Notes under the pieces: generated by a model
What the model was told of the DNA's origin: nothing
Seen by the model: only the letters and a program-made list of their open reading frames with translations
The model's database searches: none
Shown: positions 18,993-25,811 of the stretch, piece by piece
Layout of the letters: each line of letters opens with the position of its first letter
How positions within the stretch are numbered: the stretch's first letter is position 1
Made by a program: the position numbers and the translations under genes
DNA from: Bacteroidaceae bacterium
GTDB lineage: Bacteria > Bacteroidota > Bacteroidia > Bacteroidales > Bacteroidaceae
DNA length: 44,585 nt
Reading direction: 5' to 3'
Assembly (NCBI GenBank): GCA_016280445.1
Contig: JAEEGS010000076.1
Location: forward strand, 1 to 44,585

Positions 18993-19712
18993 ATGAATCC
19001 TTTCAAAGTGATTATTGTAGAAGATGTGGCCCTGGAGATGAAGGGCACCAAAGAGATTTTCCGTTCTGAAATTCCAGAGGCAGAGATTGTCGGCACGGCC
19101 ATGAATGAGACCGACCTCTGGAAACTGATGCGCGACAATCAGCCAGACCTTGTGTTGCTCGACCTCGGATTGGGTGGCTCCACCACGGCAGGAGTGGATG
19201 TGTGCAAACAGATGCGACGTCGCTATCCCGATGTGCATGTGCTCATCTTCACGGGCGAAATCATGAATGAGAAACTGTGGGTGGATGCGCTCGATGCAGG
19301 TGCCGACGGCATTATTCTGAAGAGTGGCGAATTGCTCACAAAGGGCGATGTGCAGAGTGTGCTCGACGGCAAGCGCATGGTGTTCAATCAGCCCATTCTC
19401 GAAAAGATTCTGCAACGTTTCCGCAAATCTGTCCTCAGCGAATCACTCCGTCAGGAAGCCTTCCTCGACTACGATATTGATGAGTATGACGAGCGTTTCC
19501 TCCGCCATCTGGCATTGGGTTACACAAAAGATATGATTGCAGCATTGAAAGGCATGCCGTTTGGTGTGAAATCCATAGAAAAGCGGCAGAACGATTTGAC
19601 CAACCGACTCTTTGGCGAAGAACATGGCAGCATCAATGCAACTCGCCTTGTCACCAAAGCCATCGAACTGCGCATCCTCGACATCGACCATCTCGAGCCA
19701 GACGACGAGTAA
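18993..19712 (+). CDS. Response regulator, receiver plus LuxR-like HTH output
   Basis: Probable phosphorylation partner of the double kinase just upstream. I start it at ATG 18993 (MNPFKVIIVED, 239 residues), because the longer frame would overlap the kinase end and read through non-conserved sequence. The receiver domain (1-125) has acidic Glu10/Asp11, phosphoacceptor Asp57 in LVLLDLGLGG, Thr87 in IFTGE and Lys110 in ILKSGE. The C-terminal part (165-239) contains LALGYTKDMIAALKGMPF, like a LuxR/GerE-type recognition helix pair, so it is probably a transcription factor. Target genes are not evident; the AbgT-like gene 59 bases downstream is the nearest candidate. Confidence 0.9.
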   Translation: MNPFKVIIVEDVALEMKGTKEIFRSEIPEAEIVGTAMNETDLWKLMRDNQPDLVLLDLGLGGSTTAGVDVCKQMRRRYPDVHVLIFTGEIMNEKLWVDALDAGADGIILKSGELLTKGDVQSVLDGKRMVFNQPILEKILQRFRKSVLSESLRQEAFLDYDIDEYDERFLRHLALGYTKDMIAALKGMPFGVKSIEKRQNDLTNRLFGEEHGSINATRLVTKAIELRILDIDHLEPDDE

Positions 19713-19715
19713 CCC

Positions 19716-19770
19716 CAACTCTCAACTTTAAACTTTAAACTCTCAACTTTAAACTTTACACTTTAAAACT
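19716..19770 (+). repeat. Heptamer array (AACTTTA-type), between response regulator and membrane protein
   Basis: Seven or more near-perfect 7-bp units of AACTTTA or AACTCTC fill the gap from just after the response regulator stop to the next ATG. A related array follows the next gene. No hairpin is seen. Confidence 0.75.
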
Positions 19771-19771
19771 C

Positions 19772-20470
19772 ATGTCCACCTATCGCGACTACATACAAAC
19801 CATCCTGCGATGCATCTTCTGGGGCATTGTCATCATGCTGGTTCTGTTGCTGTTCGCTTCGTGGGTATTGAGCATATATGTGGAAGGAGTGCAGGGATTG
19901 CTCACTCCTCGAGGCATCCGTTGGCTATGTGCCAACATCATCCCCAACTTTGCCACCGTGCATTTGGCCAAGATATTGTTGGGGCTGATGGCCATGAGTG
20001 TGTTGCGTGAGTCGGGATTCCTGAAGGCGTTACGTTCACCCTCTTCGCTCAAGCAGCGGCGTGCCTTGCAAATCACCAGCATCTCCTCCTTGGTGATTCT
20101 TGGCCTCTTCTCGCTATTGTTGCTGTTGCCCAATGCCATTCTTCTCAGCGCCTTTGGCACGATTCATCATTCGGCTTTCTCCAAAGGTGTGGACGGACTC
20201 TTGGCATTGTTCATCATTTTTATAGGGAATGTGTATGGTTTCACGTCGGGACGGTTCACCACCATGCACGATTTCGTGCGGGCGCATGTGTCCATCTTCT
20301 CAGCTCTCGCCAACTATTTCTTCATGCTATTCTTGGCCAGCCAACTTGTGGCATGCATTGACTTTACAGGCATCCTCCCATTGTTGGGCGATGATGGAAC
20401 TGCGTTCTTCCTCTTGAAGGGCTTGCTCTATAATGGTCCCCTTCTGCTTTACATCTTACTGGTTCTCTAA
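19772..20470 (+). CDS. Short AbgT-like multi-pass membrane protein
   Basis: 232 residues with about six hydrophobic helices (roughly 14-35, 60-85, 105-130, 140-160, 175-200, 212-232). The segment VQGLLTPRGIRWLCANIIPN resembles the start of AbgT (p-aminobenzoyl-glutamate) transporters, but the protein is less than half the length of a full transporter and lacks the rest. It may be a truncated relative or a separate small family. It follows the two-component pair on the same strand, separated only by the heptamer array, so co-transcription is possible. Substrate and function unknown. Confidence 0.72.
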   Translation: MSTYRDYIQTILRCIFWGIVIMLVLLLFASWVLSIYVEGVQGLLTPRGIRWLCANIIPNFATVHLAKILLGLMAMSVLRESGFLKALRSPSSLKQRRALQITSISSLVILGLFSLLLLLPNAILLSAFGTIHHSAFSKGVDGLLALFIIFIGNVYGFTSGRFTTMHDFVRAHVSIFSALANYFFMLFLASQLVACIDFTGILPLLGDDGTAFFLLKGLLYNGPLLLYILLVL

Positions 20471-20473
20471 CCC

Positions 20474-20524
20474 CAACTTTAACCTCTAACCTTTAACCTC
20501 TAACCTTTAAACTTTAAACTTTAA
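20474..20524 (+). repeat. Heptamer array (AACCTNT/AAACTTT), after the AbgT-like gene
   Basis: Seven tandem 7-bp units running directly into the left end of MITE copy 1. The last unit provides the ACTTTAA that also occurs on the other side of that element. Confidence 0.75.
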
Positions 20525-20725
20525 TTCAACTTTCGGAAGTTACCGGTTCTTTGCGAGCAAAGCGCTACGCGATGGCGCTCAGGAGTTAAAGGAGTTATAG
20601 GAGTTAAAGCCTATACTCTGTCAACTGTGGAGAGGAGTTTTCACGCCAGCATTACATTCGGCTTTAACTCCTCTAACTCCTCTAACTCCCTTAACTCCAA
20701 GAAGGTGGAGCATGCGAAACTTAAG
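20525..20725 (+). mobile_element. MITE-like fold-back element, copy 1
   Basis: 201 bp. Imperfect terminal inverted repeats: left TTCAACTTTCGGAAGTT; right end, reversed, CTTAAGTTTCGCATG. It is flanked on both sides by the 7-bp ACTTTAA (20518-20524 and 20726-20732). Inside are three GGAGTTAAA-type 9-bp units and four inverted 9-bp units around a central loop, so the element can fold into one long hairpin. There is no coding capacity for a transposase. Its right end supplies the stop codon of nth. About 100 central bases are identical to copy 2, in inverted orientation. Confidence 0.8.
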
Positions 20726-21368
20726 ACTTTAACCCCTTCCCTCCATATTGGCAGAAACTGCTCAATCCGCACTCTTTGCATTGGGGCTTCAGGCTCTTGC
20801 AAACATATCTGCCGTGCAGGATGAGCCAATGATGCGCACGAGGAATCAGTTCTTCAGGAATGTTCTTCACCAGTTCTTTTTCCACAGCGTATGGAGTGGT
20901 GCACTTTTCCGACACCAATCCGATGCGATGGCTCACACGAAACACGTGAGTGTCCACCGCCATGGCAGCCTGATCAAAAACCACACTCAGCATCACGTTG
21001 GCCGTCTTCCTTCCCACGCCAGGCAATGCCACCAGCGCGTCGAAATCGCCGGGCACTTCACCGCCATGACGCTCCATCAGCAGTTGAGCCATTTTCACCA
21101 GATGCTCAGCCTTGTTGTTGGGATAACTGACAGACTTCACATAGTTCAGCACTTCATCCTTCGTTGCGGTCGACATGGCAGCGGGAGTGGGGTAGGCTTC
21201 AAACAAGGCTGGGGTCACCATGTTCACGCGCTTGTCGGTACACTGAGCCGACAGTATCACGGCGCACAGCAACTGAAATGGATTCTCGTAATGAAGTTCC
21301 GTGTTCGCCTCCGGCATCACCTCCTGGAAATAAGCAATGAATCTTCTGTAAATTTCTTTCTTTCCCAT
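20721..21368 (-). CDS. nth: Endonuclease III (DNA glycosylase/AP lyase)
   Basis: Base-excision repair enzyme removing oxidised pyrimidines. The 215 residues match the family length. The helix-hairpin-helix LPGVGRKTA (115-123) contains the catalytic Lys121, and Asp139 lies in MAVDTHVFRVSHR. The C-terminal iron-sulphur cluster has the expected spacing C190-x6-C197-x2-C200-x5-C206. The last residues (KGLKS) and the TAA stop lie at the junction with MITE copy 1. The stop is inside the element's terminal repeat, so the original C-terminus probably ended a few codons later. The gene is co-directional with rpmA but separated from it by a strong terminator; no consensus promoter is visible in the short gap. 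Confidence 0.96.
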   Translation of the reverse strand: MGKKEIYRRFIAYFQEVMPEANTELHYENPFQLLCAVILSAQCTDKRVNMVTPALFEAYPTPAAMSTATKDEVLNYVKSVSYPNNKAEHLVKMAQLLMERHGGEVPGDFDALVALPGVGRKTANVMLSVVFDQAAMAVDTHVFRVSHRIGLVSEKCTTPYAVEKELVKNIPEELIPRAHHWLILHGRYVCKSLKPQCKECGLSSFCQYGGKGLKS

Positions 21369-21422
21369 AATCCGTTATCTCATCAGGTTCTTTTCATTTT
21401 CCGTTCTCTCATGAAAAGAAAA

Positions 21423-21452
21423 ACGGACAACAGCCTGTTGGCTATTGCCCGT
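21423..21452 (-). terminator. Terminator of the rplU-rpmA operon
   Basis: 13-bp stem on the minus strand (ACGGGCAATAGCC with GGCTGTTGTCCGT, two G-U pairs) with a 4-base loop, followed by TTTTTCTTTTC. It lies 22 bases after the rpmA stop. Confidence 0.9.
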
Positions 21453-21474
21453 CAATTTTCTCTTTCAAAAGCAG

Positions 21475-21741
21475 TTAAGCCTCAGCAACTATTGGCTCAA
21501 TGGAAACCGTGCTGCGGTTTTCGCGACCACGCTTGAACACTACCACACCGTCAGTCAGTGCGTAAAGAGTGTCATCCTTGCCAATACCTACATTCTTACC
21601 AGGGTGGTGCTTTGTGCCACGCTGACGAACGATGATGTTGCCAGCCTTTACTGTTTCGCCACCGAAGTGCTTCAAACCGAGTCGTTTAGAGTGTGACTCA
21701 CGGCCGTTCTTAGAACTACCTACACCTTTTTTATGTGCCAT
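21475..21741 (-). CDS. rpmA: 50S ribosomal protein L27
   Basis: 88 residues. The N-terminus [20 protein letters not shown] is the conserved L27 tail that reaches the peptidyl transferase centre, with no cleavable extension of the Firmicutes type. The body has [22 protein letters not shown] and [12 protein letters not shown]. It follows rplU by 69 bases, the usual bacterial order, and ends in a strong terminator. Confidence 0.98.
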   Translation of the reverse strand: MAHKKGVGSSKNGRESHSKRLGLKHFGGETVKAGNIIVRQRGTKHHPGKNVGIGKDDTLYALTDGVVVFKRGRENRSTVSIEPIVAEA

Positions 21742-21810
21742 GTTAAAATAACTGTCTTAGATTGTTTTACATTTGAGTTGTTTAAGAGAATCGCCAAGCG
21801 CGTGGACTTG

Positions 21811-22128
21811 TTATGCAACAACTGACTTAACGAGTACCTGAGTGAACTGCTCACGGTGACCTCTCAGTTTGCGGTAGCCCTTACGACGACGCTTGTGGAA
21901 CACGAGCACCTTGTCGCCCTTGATGAGTGGATCCACCACTTCGAGCACCACCTTAGCACCCTTTACTGTAGGAGTACCTACTGTTACTACACCGTCGTTG
22001 TCAGCCAACAACACTTTCTCAATCTCAACAGTCGCACCGGATTCTACATCCTTGATGTGGTGAACGTAGAGTTTCTTACCCTCTTCAACCTTGAACTGCT
22101 GACCCTGAATTTCTGCAATTACGTACAT
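21811..22128 (-). CDS. rplU: 50S ribosomal protein L21
   Basis: 105 residues of the L21 family: the N-terminus [20 protein letters not shown], central [12 protein letters not shown], and the basic C-terminal [20 protein letters not shown] that binds 23S rRNA. It is the first gene of the rplU-rpmA pair. A full promoter lies about 90 bases upstream. The leader between them can form small hairpins (for example GGCAC with GTGCC), so leader-mediated control is possible but not shown. Confidence 0.98.
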   Translation of the reverse strand: MYVIAEIQGQQFKVEEGKKLYVHHIKDVESGATVEIEKVLLADNDGVVTVGTPTVKGAKVVLEVVDPLIKGDKVLVFHKRRRKGYRKLRGHREQFTQVLVKSVVA

Positions 22129-22215
22129 TTTGTTTTGAATTGTTTAGGGTTCCATCGGGAGGCGAGGCACCACTCTGTGCCCACTTGTCCGAGCCTTTCC
22201 GACATAAATCGGCTG

Positions 22216-22247
22216 CAAAGGTACAACTTTCTCCTCACATGACCAAA
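22216..22247 (-). promoter_or_regulatory. rplU-rpmA promoter
   Basis: Minus strand TTTG, 20 bases, TACCTTTG followed by C: a full match to the Bacteroidetes -33/-7 promoter. The transcript would have a leader of about 80 bases before rplU. Confidence 0.85.
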
Positions 22248-22293
22248 ACTTTTCCCTCAAATTTCTTGATTTCCTCAAAAAAGATTGAGGAGG

Positions 22294-22932
22294 TTAGTCT
22301 TCGAGTCCGTATGGGCTTATCCCGTAGGTGGTATCCGCCAGATTGTCGTAATTGTTCGAGTTGGCTTCATCCACCGTCATGATCATTCCTCCCAGAATTT
22401 CATCATAAGCAAAGATGATGCATCCGCCAGGAATGTCGATGCAATCCACACCTTCGCAGAAGCCTGTGCTCTGTGTGTTATACTTTTTTTCGTACTCAGG
22501 AATCAGAATCTCATAAACCCTTCTGTCGCCTTCATTTCCCAGTTCCATATCCTCATAGTGCAAGTCGATGTTCACGACATTCCACACTTTGTTGGTTTCG
22601 CTGTCGTAGTAAACCCATAGCGCCTCAAACTGATTGTACATCTTAATCATCTTGTGTGCAGGGTCTTTCTCTCCCAATGCATATCCCTCGTCCTCCAAGG
22701 CCTTTCTGAATTCATCTATCGACATGTCGAGTGATATGCCCTCATACTCAGCATGATTTCCACCCGCCTGCTCGCCTGCTACAGCAAGACTGTCAGTGGT
22801 CATGTCTGATGTTGAATCTGTTGGAGGCTTCTTGTCTCCACAGCTCTCTAACGAAAACATTGCGACCAGCGCAATAACCAGCAATGCAGCCAACGACTTC
22901 ACATTGCAAATGTTGTTCTTTTTCTGTTCCAT
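22294..22932 (-). CDS. Predicted lipoprotein of unknown function
   Basis: 212 residues. A basic N-terminus and hydrophobic helix lead to LESC with Cys31 as the lipidation site, followed by an acidic Ser/Thr/Asp-rich linker (about 32-60). The rest is a compact domain with MSIDEFRKALEDEGYALGEKD and repeated Tyr-rich segments; I do not recognise a family. It lies upstream of the ribosomal operon on the same strand, with that operon's own promoter in between, so it is probably an independent gene. Confidence 0.8.
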   Translation of the reverse strand: MEQKKNNICNVKSLAALLVIALVAMFSLESCGDKKPPTDSTSDMTTDSLAVAGEQAGGNHAEYEGISLDMSIDEFRKALEDEGYALGEKDPAHKMIKMYNQFEALWVYYDSETNKVWNVVNIDLHYEDMELGNEGDRRVYEILIPEYEKKYNTQSTGFCEGVDCIDIPGGCIIFAYDEILGGMIMTVDEANSNNYDNLADTTYGISPYGLED

Positions 22933-23009
22933 AGTTCTGTTTTGATTAGTTTGGATGGATAATCTAATACTCTTCTATTATTATGGTTAAAAACTAAAGC
23001 TACATTGCA

Positions 23010-23165
23010 TTATGGCGTTAGCACTTCTATCTTGAATTTGGGTAGAAAATCATAGGTGCTATCCGTGGACTCCTTATGTATAGTAGAATCTATATTGTCT
23101 GTATTGAGAGAATCTATAAGATGCCCCTCGTCGTATTTTACATCTCTGGGTGTGTCAGAGCAGCC
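23010..23165 (-). pseudogene. Remnant of a small lipoprotein, no usable start
   Basis: A 51-codon open stretch starts at a lipobox-like GCSD and reads TPRDVKYDEGHLIDSLNTDN and on to FKIEVLTP and a stop at 23010. There is no start codon or signal peptide in frame; a stop lies just upstream. A -7 box at 23188-23195 and an ATG at 23167 point at it, but that ATG is in another frame and stops after nine residues (MAALTHPEM). I read it as a gene that lost its signal-peptide region or suffered a frameshift. The 379 bases between 22932 and 23312 hold nothing else except promoters. Confidence 0.45.
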
Positions 23166-23187
23166 ATGGTTAGGTTAGTTGAGGCGA

Positions 23188-23195
23188 CAAAGATA
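23188..23195 (-). promoter_or_regulatory. -7 box facing the lipoprotein remnant
   Basis: TATCTTTG on the minus strand, about 20 bases before the ATG at 23167. It is divergent from the plus-strand box at 23239. Confidence 0.45.
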
Positions 23196-23238
23196 TATCT
23201 TTTTCCGGAAAGGTGCAAAAAATGTGTGGAATTTCTTT

Positions 23239-23246
23239 TATCTTTG
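23239..23246 (+). promoter_or_regulatory. -7 box of the hypothetical gene at 23312
   Basis: TATCTTTG followed by C, a full -7 match; no clear -33 TTTG. The predicted transcript start is about 60 bases before ATG 23312 and about 30 before the out-of-frame ATG 23281. Confidence 0.6.
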
Positions 23247-23311
23247 CAACTGGAATGAGAATGCTGTGCAGAGAGGAAGTATGAACTTAAAAAGCAAAGG
23301 AGACTCAAATT

Positions 23312-24049
23312 ATGATGTGGCTCAACCAACAGAGTGGTCATGGCAATGGGTCTGAAAAACAGAAAGTTGCCAAAGTGGAAAAGACGGACATTTGTGCACA
23401 ATTGAAGTATGGCACGCGGCATTATTCCAACCTGCAGGCGGCCATCAAGGATGTGGACTGGTGGCTGGAATATAAGTTGTTCTCGATCGTGATCTACAAT
23501 GTGCAGTATCGCGATTGCCTGCGCAGAGAGGGAATTGAAGGGTTGATGGCGAGGCTGCTGAAGGAGGCTCCCGAACTGGCCGAAAAAAAGGATGTGCTTG
23601 AAGGGTTGGGGGAGAGGTTGCAGAAGCATTTGCCGCTGGCCGACTTCGACATCCAGTGCTACCGCATCAAGGATGTGGTCACCATTCTGGGGCATGAGTT
23701 CAGAGGGTGGCAGGATGTGCGTGACCATGTTGACCTGATGGGAACGATAAGACGAGGGGAATTCGATGCTTTTAGCGTCAAGCCGAAAACCACGGTGGGA
23801 GGCATGCACGTGGGGTGTCTCTACGCCAGCTATCCTGTTTTCGACAGCTATGATTTGAGTGATGACCGCACCTACGACAACTACCTCATTCGCAATCGCC
23901 CCATCACAGAGGCAGAACTGGCCGAACTCGCCAAAGTGAGCTACAGTTATAACTACAATCGAGTGAACGAGAGCCTTCCTCGCCATCTCCTGCCCGTCCT
24001 CTACTATAGTGGCGAGGGCGACTGTATGCTGTTGGCCACAGAATCATAA
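23312..24049 (+). CDS. Hypothetical protein, 245 residues
   Basis: I do not recognise the family. There is no signal peptide or membrane helix, so it is probably cytoplasmic. It is rich in Tyr, Asp and Leu, with segments such as DVDWWLEYKLFSIVIYNVQY, a helical LMARLLKEAPELAEKKDVLEGL and a C-terminal YYSGEGDCMLLATES. A -7 box upstream supports transcription on this strand rather than the overlapping minus-strand open frame. The start is uncertain: an ATG at 23281 is closer to the promoter but in another frame and stops after 24 codons, so a frameshift near 23355 is possible. Confidence 0.7.
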   Translation: MMWLNQQSGHGNGSEKQKVAKVEKTDICAQLKYGTRHYSNLQAAIKDVDWWLEYKLFSIVIYNVQYRDCLRREGIEGLMARLLKEAPELAEKKDVLEGLGERLQKHLPLADFDIQCYRIKDVVTILGHEFRGWQDVRDHVDLMGTIRRGEFDAFSVKPKTTVGGMHVGCLYASYPVFDSYDLSDDRTYDNYLIRNRPITEAELAELAKVSYSYNYNRVNESLPRHLLPVLYYSGEGDCMLLATES

Positions 24050-24099
24050 CGACAGTGTCGAAGTCGTTCATAAGTGATGAGTAATTGACAATTCGATAA

Positions 24100-24282
24100 C
24101 TTAAGTTTCGCATGCTCCACCTTCTTGGAGTTAAAGAAGTTAAAGAAGTTAAAGGAGTTAGAGGAGTTAAAGCCGAATGTAATGCTGGCGTGAAAACTCC
24201 TCTCCACAGTTGACAGAGTATAGGCTTTAACTCCTATAACTCCTTTAACTCCTGAGCGAAGCGGTAACTTCCGAAAGTTGAA
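24100..24282 (-). mobile_element. MITE-like fold-back element, copy 2 (inverted relative to copy 1)
   Basis: 183 bp. Ends are CTTAAGTTTCGCATG and, reversed from the other side, TTCAACTTTCGGAAGTT. Five GGAGTTAAA/GAAGTTAAA 9-bp units face three inverted units around the same central loop as copy 1. It lacks about 30 bases next to one end that copies 1 and 3 share. Flanking heptamers TCGATAA and TCAAAAA match at only 5 of 7, so a duplication is uncertain. It begins 50 bases after the stop of the hypothetical gene. Confidence 0.8.
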
Positions 24283-24341
24283 TCAAAAAATAGAATTATC
24301 GAAATCGGATGAGAAAATCGAGATTTTTGAGGGGAAAATGG

Positions 24342-24371
24342 TTGTTGTCTCAAATCTTTCAGTTATCTTTG
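24342..24371 (+). promoter_or_regulatory. Promoter of the lipoprotein gene at 24626, cut off from it by MITE copy 3
   Basis: TTG, 19 bases, TATCTTTG followed by C. The next plus-strand gene begins at 24626, so the leader would be about 250 bases and would contain all of MITE copy 3. Confidence 0.6.
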
Positions 24372-24401
24372 CAATTGAAAACCATTCGGAAGGAATAATT
24401 A

Positions 24402-24593
24402 CTCAAGTTTCGCAAGTTCCACTTGCTTGGAGTTAAGGGAGTTAGAGGAGTTAAAGGAGTTAGAGCCGTATGTTATGTACGACAGATGGTAACTTACACC
24501 CCGCATGGTGGTATAGGCTTTAACTCCTATAACTCCTGAGCGCCATCGCGTAGCGCTTTGCTCGCAAAGAACTGGTAACTTCCTAAAGTTAAG
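24402..24593 (-). mobile_element. MITE-like fold-back element, copy 3
   Basis: 192 bp. Ends are CTCAAGTTTCGCAAGTT and, reversed, CTTAACTTTAGGAAGTT, matching at about 13 of 17 positions. It is flanked by a perfect 7-bp direct repeat ATAATTA (24395-24401 and 24594-24600). Four 9-bp GGAGTTA-type units face two inverted units; the loop differs from copies 1 and 2. It shares the roughly 30-base GAGCAAAGCGCTACGCGATG segment with copy 1. The 576 bases between 24050 and 24625 hold copies 2 and 3 and one promoter. Confidence 0.82.
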
Positions 24594-24625
24594 ATAATTA
24601 TATTTACGAACCCTATAAAACCTAT

Positions 24626-25531
24626 ATGATTATGAAAAAGTATGCGATTATGTTGCTGGGATGCTGTGTATCCCTGTTGTTGTGGAACTGCAAGGGCAAA
24701 GGCTCTGATGGTTCTTCTGATGCCGAGAATGCTTTGGCTGAGAGAATGGGATTGAATGCTGTGCCAAAGGTGGATAAGTTTGTGGTGGTGACAGCGGAGA
24801 AGACGCCAGTGTTGAGGGAGCCTGCGAAGGGCAGTGCAAAATTAGTGAATTGCATGGAGGACATGGAGTCTGACATGGCGGATAGCAGGATGCAGTGGAG
24901 CGACGAGAAGGTGCCGAAGGGGTATAGCAATAATGATTGGGACCGCTATGCTGGCACGGTTCTGGCTGTGTTGGGCGAGGAAGGTGACTACTACAAGGTG
25001 AGTGTCAGGGATAGAGAGTGGTGCGACATTGAGTCGGGCTATGTGCTCAAATCTGATACGGAGGAGATGATGCCTGAGGCTGTGACGGCTGAGTGGATTG
25101 AGACGTCTGCAGAACAGGCGTGGATGCCGACGGTCGTGAAAAAGGAAGGAAAGTACAAGGGACTGGTGATACGGGTTGAGGTGAACGAATTGTGGGGTGA
25201 GGAGACGCTGTGGGTTGGCGTGCTGAAAGATGGCGCCATCTATTATCCGGAAGGATTCTATGGATTCATTTCGGGTGGAGGAACGGAGGGACTTGAATTC
25301 CATCCAGACGGGTTTGCTGATGGTCTTGATATCATGTTCATTTATCCGAAGTCGGTTTCTAAGGTGAATGAGTATGGCGATGTGATAAGTCTTGACCCTG
25401 CAAAATTGACCGACGAGCAGATTGAACAGATTTTGGAGGAACTGGGAAAGCGTCCGACAGAATATGTGGGTTGTGAGTATTCCTTCCCGATGACGGAAGG
25501 TAAGAGTGCTCTGTTCTGGCTGAAGAAGTGA
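24626..25531 (+). CDS. Predicted lipoprotein with an SH3-like domain
   Basis: 301 residues. The N-terminus MIMKKYAIMLLGCCVSLLLW ends in an atypical lipobox LWNC with Cys22; ATG 24632 is an alternative start. After a short linker, residues about 50-145 (FVVVTAEKTPVLREPA, then VLAVLGEEGDYYKVSV and CDIESGYVL) look like a bacterial SH3 domain. The C-terminal domain is unrecognised and contains GLVIRVEVNELWGEETLWVG. It probably acts in the periplasm or at the outer membrane. The leader is interrupted by MITE copy 3. A bidirectional terminator follows. Confidence 0.82.
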   Translation: MIMKKYAIMLLGCCVSLLLWNCKGKGSDGSSDAENALAERMGLNAVPKVDKFVVVTAEKTPVLREPAKGSAKLVNCMEDMESDMADSRMQWSDEKVPKGYSNNDWDRYAGTVLAVLGEEGDYYKVSVRDREWCDIESGYVLKSDTEEMMPEAVTAEWIETSAEQAWMPTVVKKEGKYKGLVIRVEVNELWGEETLWVGVLKDGAIYYPEGFYGFISGGGTEGLEFHPDGFADGLDIMFIYPKSVSKVNEYGDVISLDPAKLTDEQIEQILEELGKRPTEYVGCEYSFPMTEGKSALFWLKK

Positions 25532-25597
25532 GCGGAGCGATGTTTGTGCGTCTGTGTGAAAAGGCTTAACGCCTAATACACACTAATTCAAGAAACA

Positions 25598-25629
25598 ACA
25601 AAGTGCTAATCAATCGATTAGCACTTTGT
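25598..25629. terminator. Bidirectional hairpin terminator between lipoprotein gene and tRNA-Val
   Basis: Perfect 14-bp stem (ACAAAGTGCTAATC with its complement) and AATC loop. It is followed by TTTT on the plus strand and a U/G-rich tract on the minus strand. It begins two bases after the tRNA 3' end. Confidence 0.88.
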
Positions 25630-25631
25630 TT

Positions 25632-25709
25632 TGGTAGGGACGATCGGGTTCGAACCGATGACCTCTGCAATGTGACTGCAGCGCTCTAAACCAGCTGGGC
25701 TACGCCCCT
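25632..25709 (-). tRNA. tRNA-Val (anticodon CAC)
   Basis: The cloverleaf reads on the minus strand: acceptor AGGGGCG with CGTCCCT (one G-U), D-arm around AGCTGGTTTA, anticodon stem CTGCA/TGCAG with loop GTCACAT, T-arm ATCGG/CCGAT with TTCGAAC, and an encoded CCA. Position 34-36 is CAC, reading GUG. The D-stem has a C12-A23 mismatch. A full promoter lies upstream and a hairpin directly downstream, so it is a single-gene transcript. Confidence 0.93.
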
Positions 25710-25728
25710 ATCATCTTGTTTTCGGGCA

Positions 25729-25760
25729 CAAAGGTAAGACTATTCGGCGAAACAGCCAAA
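25729..25760 (-). promoter_or_regulatory. tRNA-Val promoter
   Basis: TTTG, 20 bases, TACCTTTG on the minus strand, about 20 bases before the mature tRNA 5' end. Confidence 0.85.
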
Positions 25761-25811
25761 CAAAATCACACATTTTTTCTCATCCGTCTGCTGTTCACCC
25801 CAAAATGCTTG

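Noticed and set aside
20627-20824. Similar short frames at 20627-20824 and 24004-24207 (MERSFHASITFGFNSS in both)
   Set aside because: They lie in the repeat arms of MITE copies 1 and 2; the likeness comes from the DNA repeat, not from protein conservation.
22129-22215. Known ribosomal leader RNA before rplU
   Set aside because: Small hairpins exist, but nothing matches a leader family I can name; left as a remark in the gene entry.
23138-23986. 282-codon minus-strand open frame opposite the orphan gene at 23312
   Set aside because: The plus frame has a consensus -7 box and balanced composition; the minus frame has none at its start. The orphan call is still the less secure of the genes listed.
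24100-24593. CRISPR-like array in the GGAGTTA repeats
   Set aside because: Units are 9 bp, directly adjacent with no spacers, and arranged as inverted arms of a hairpin.
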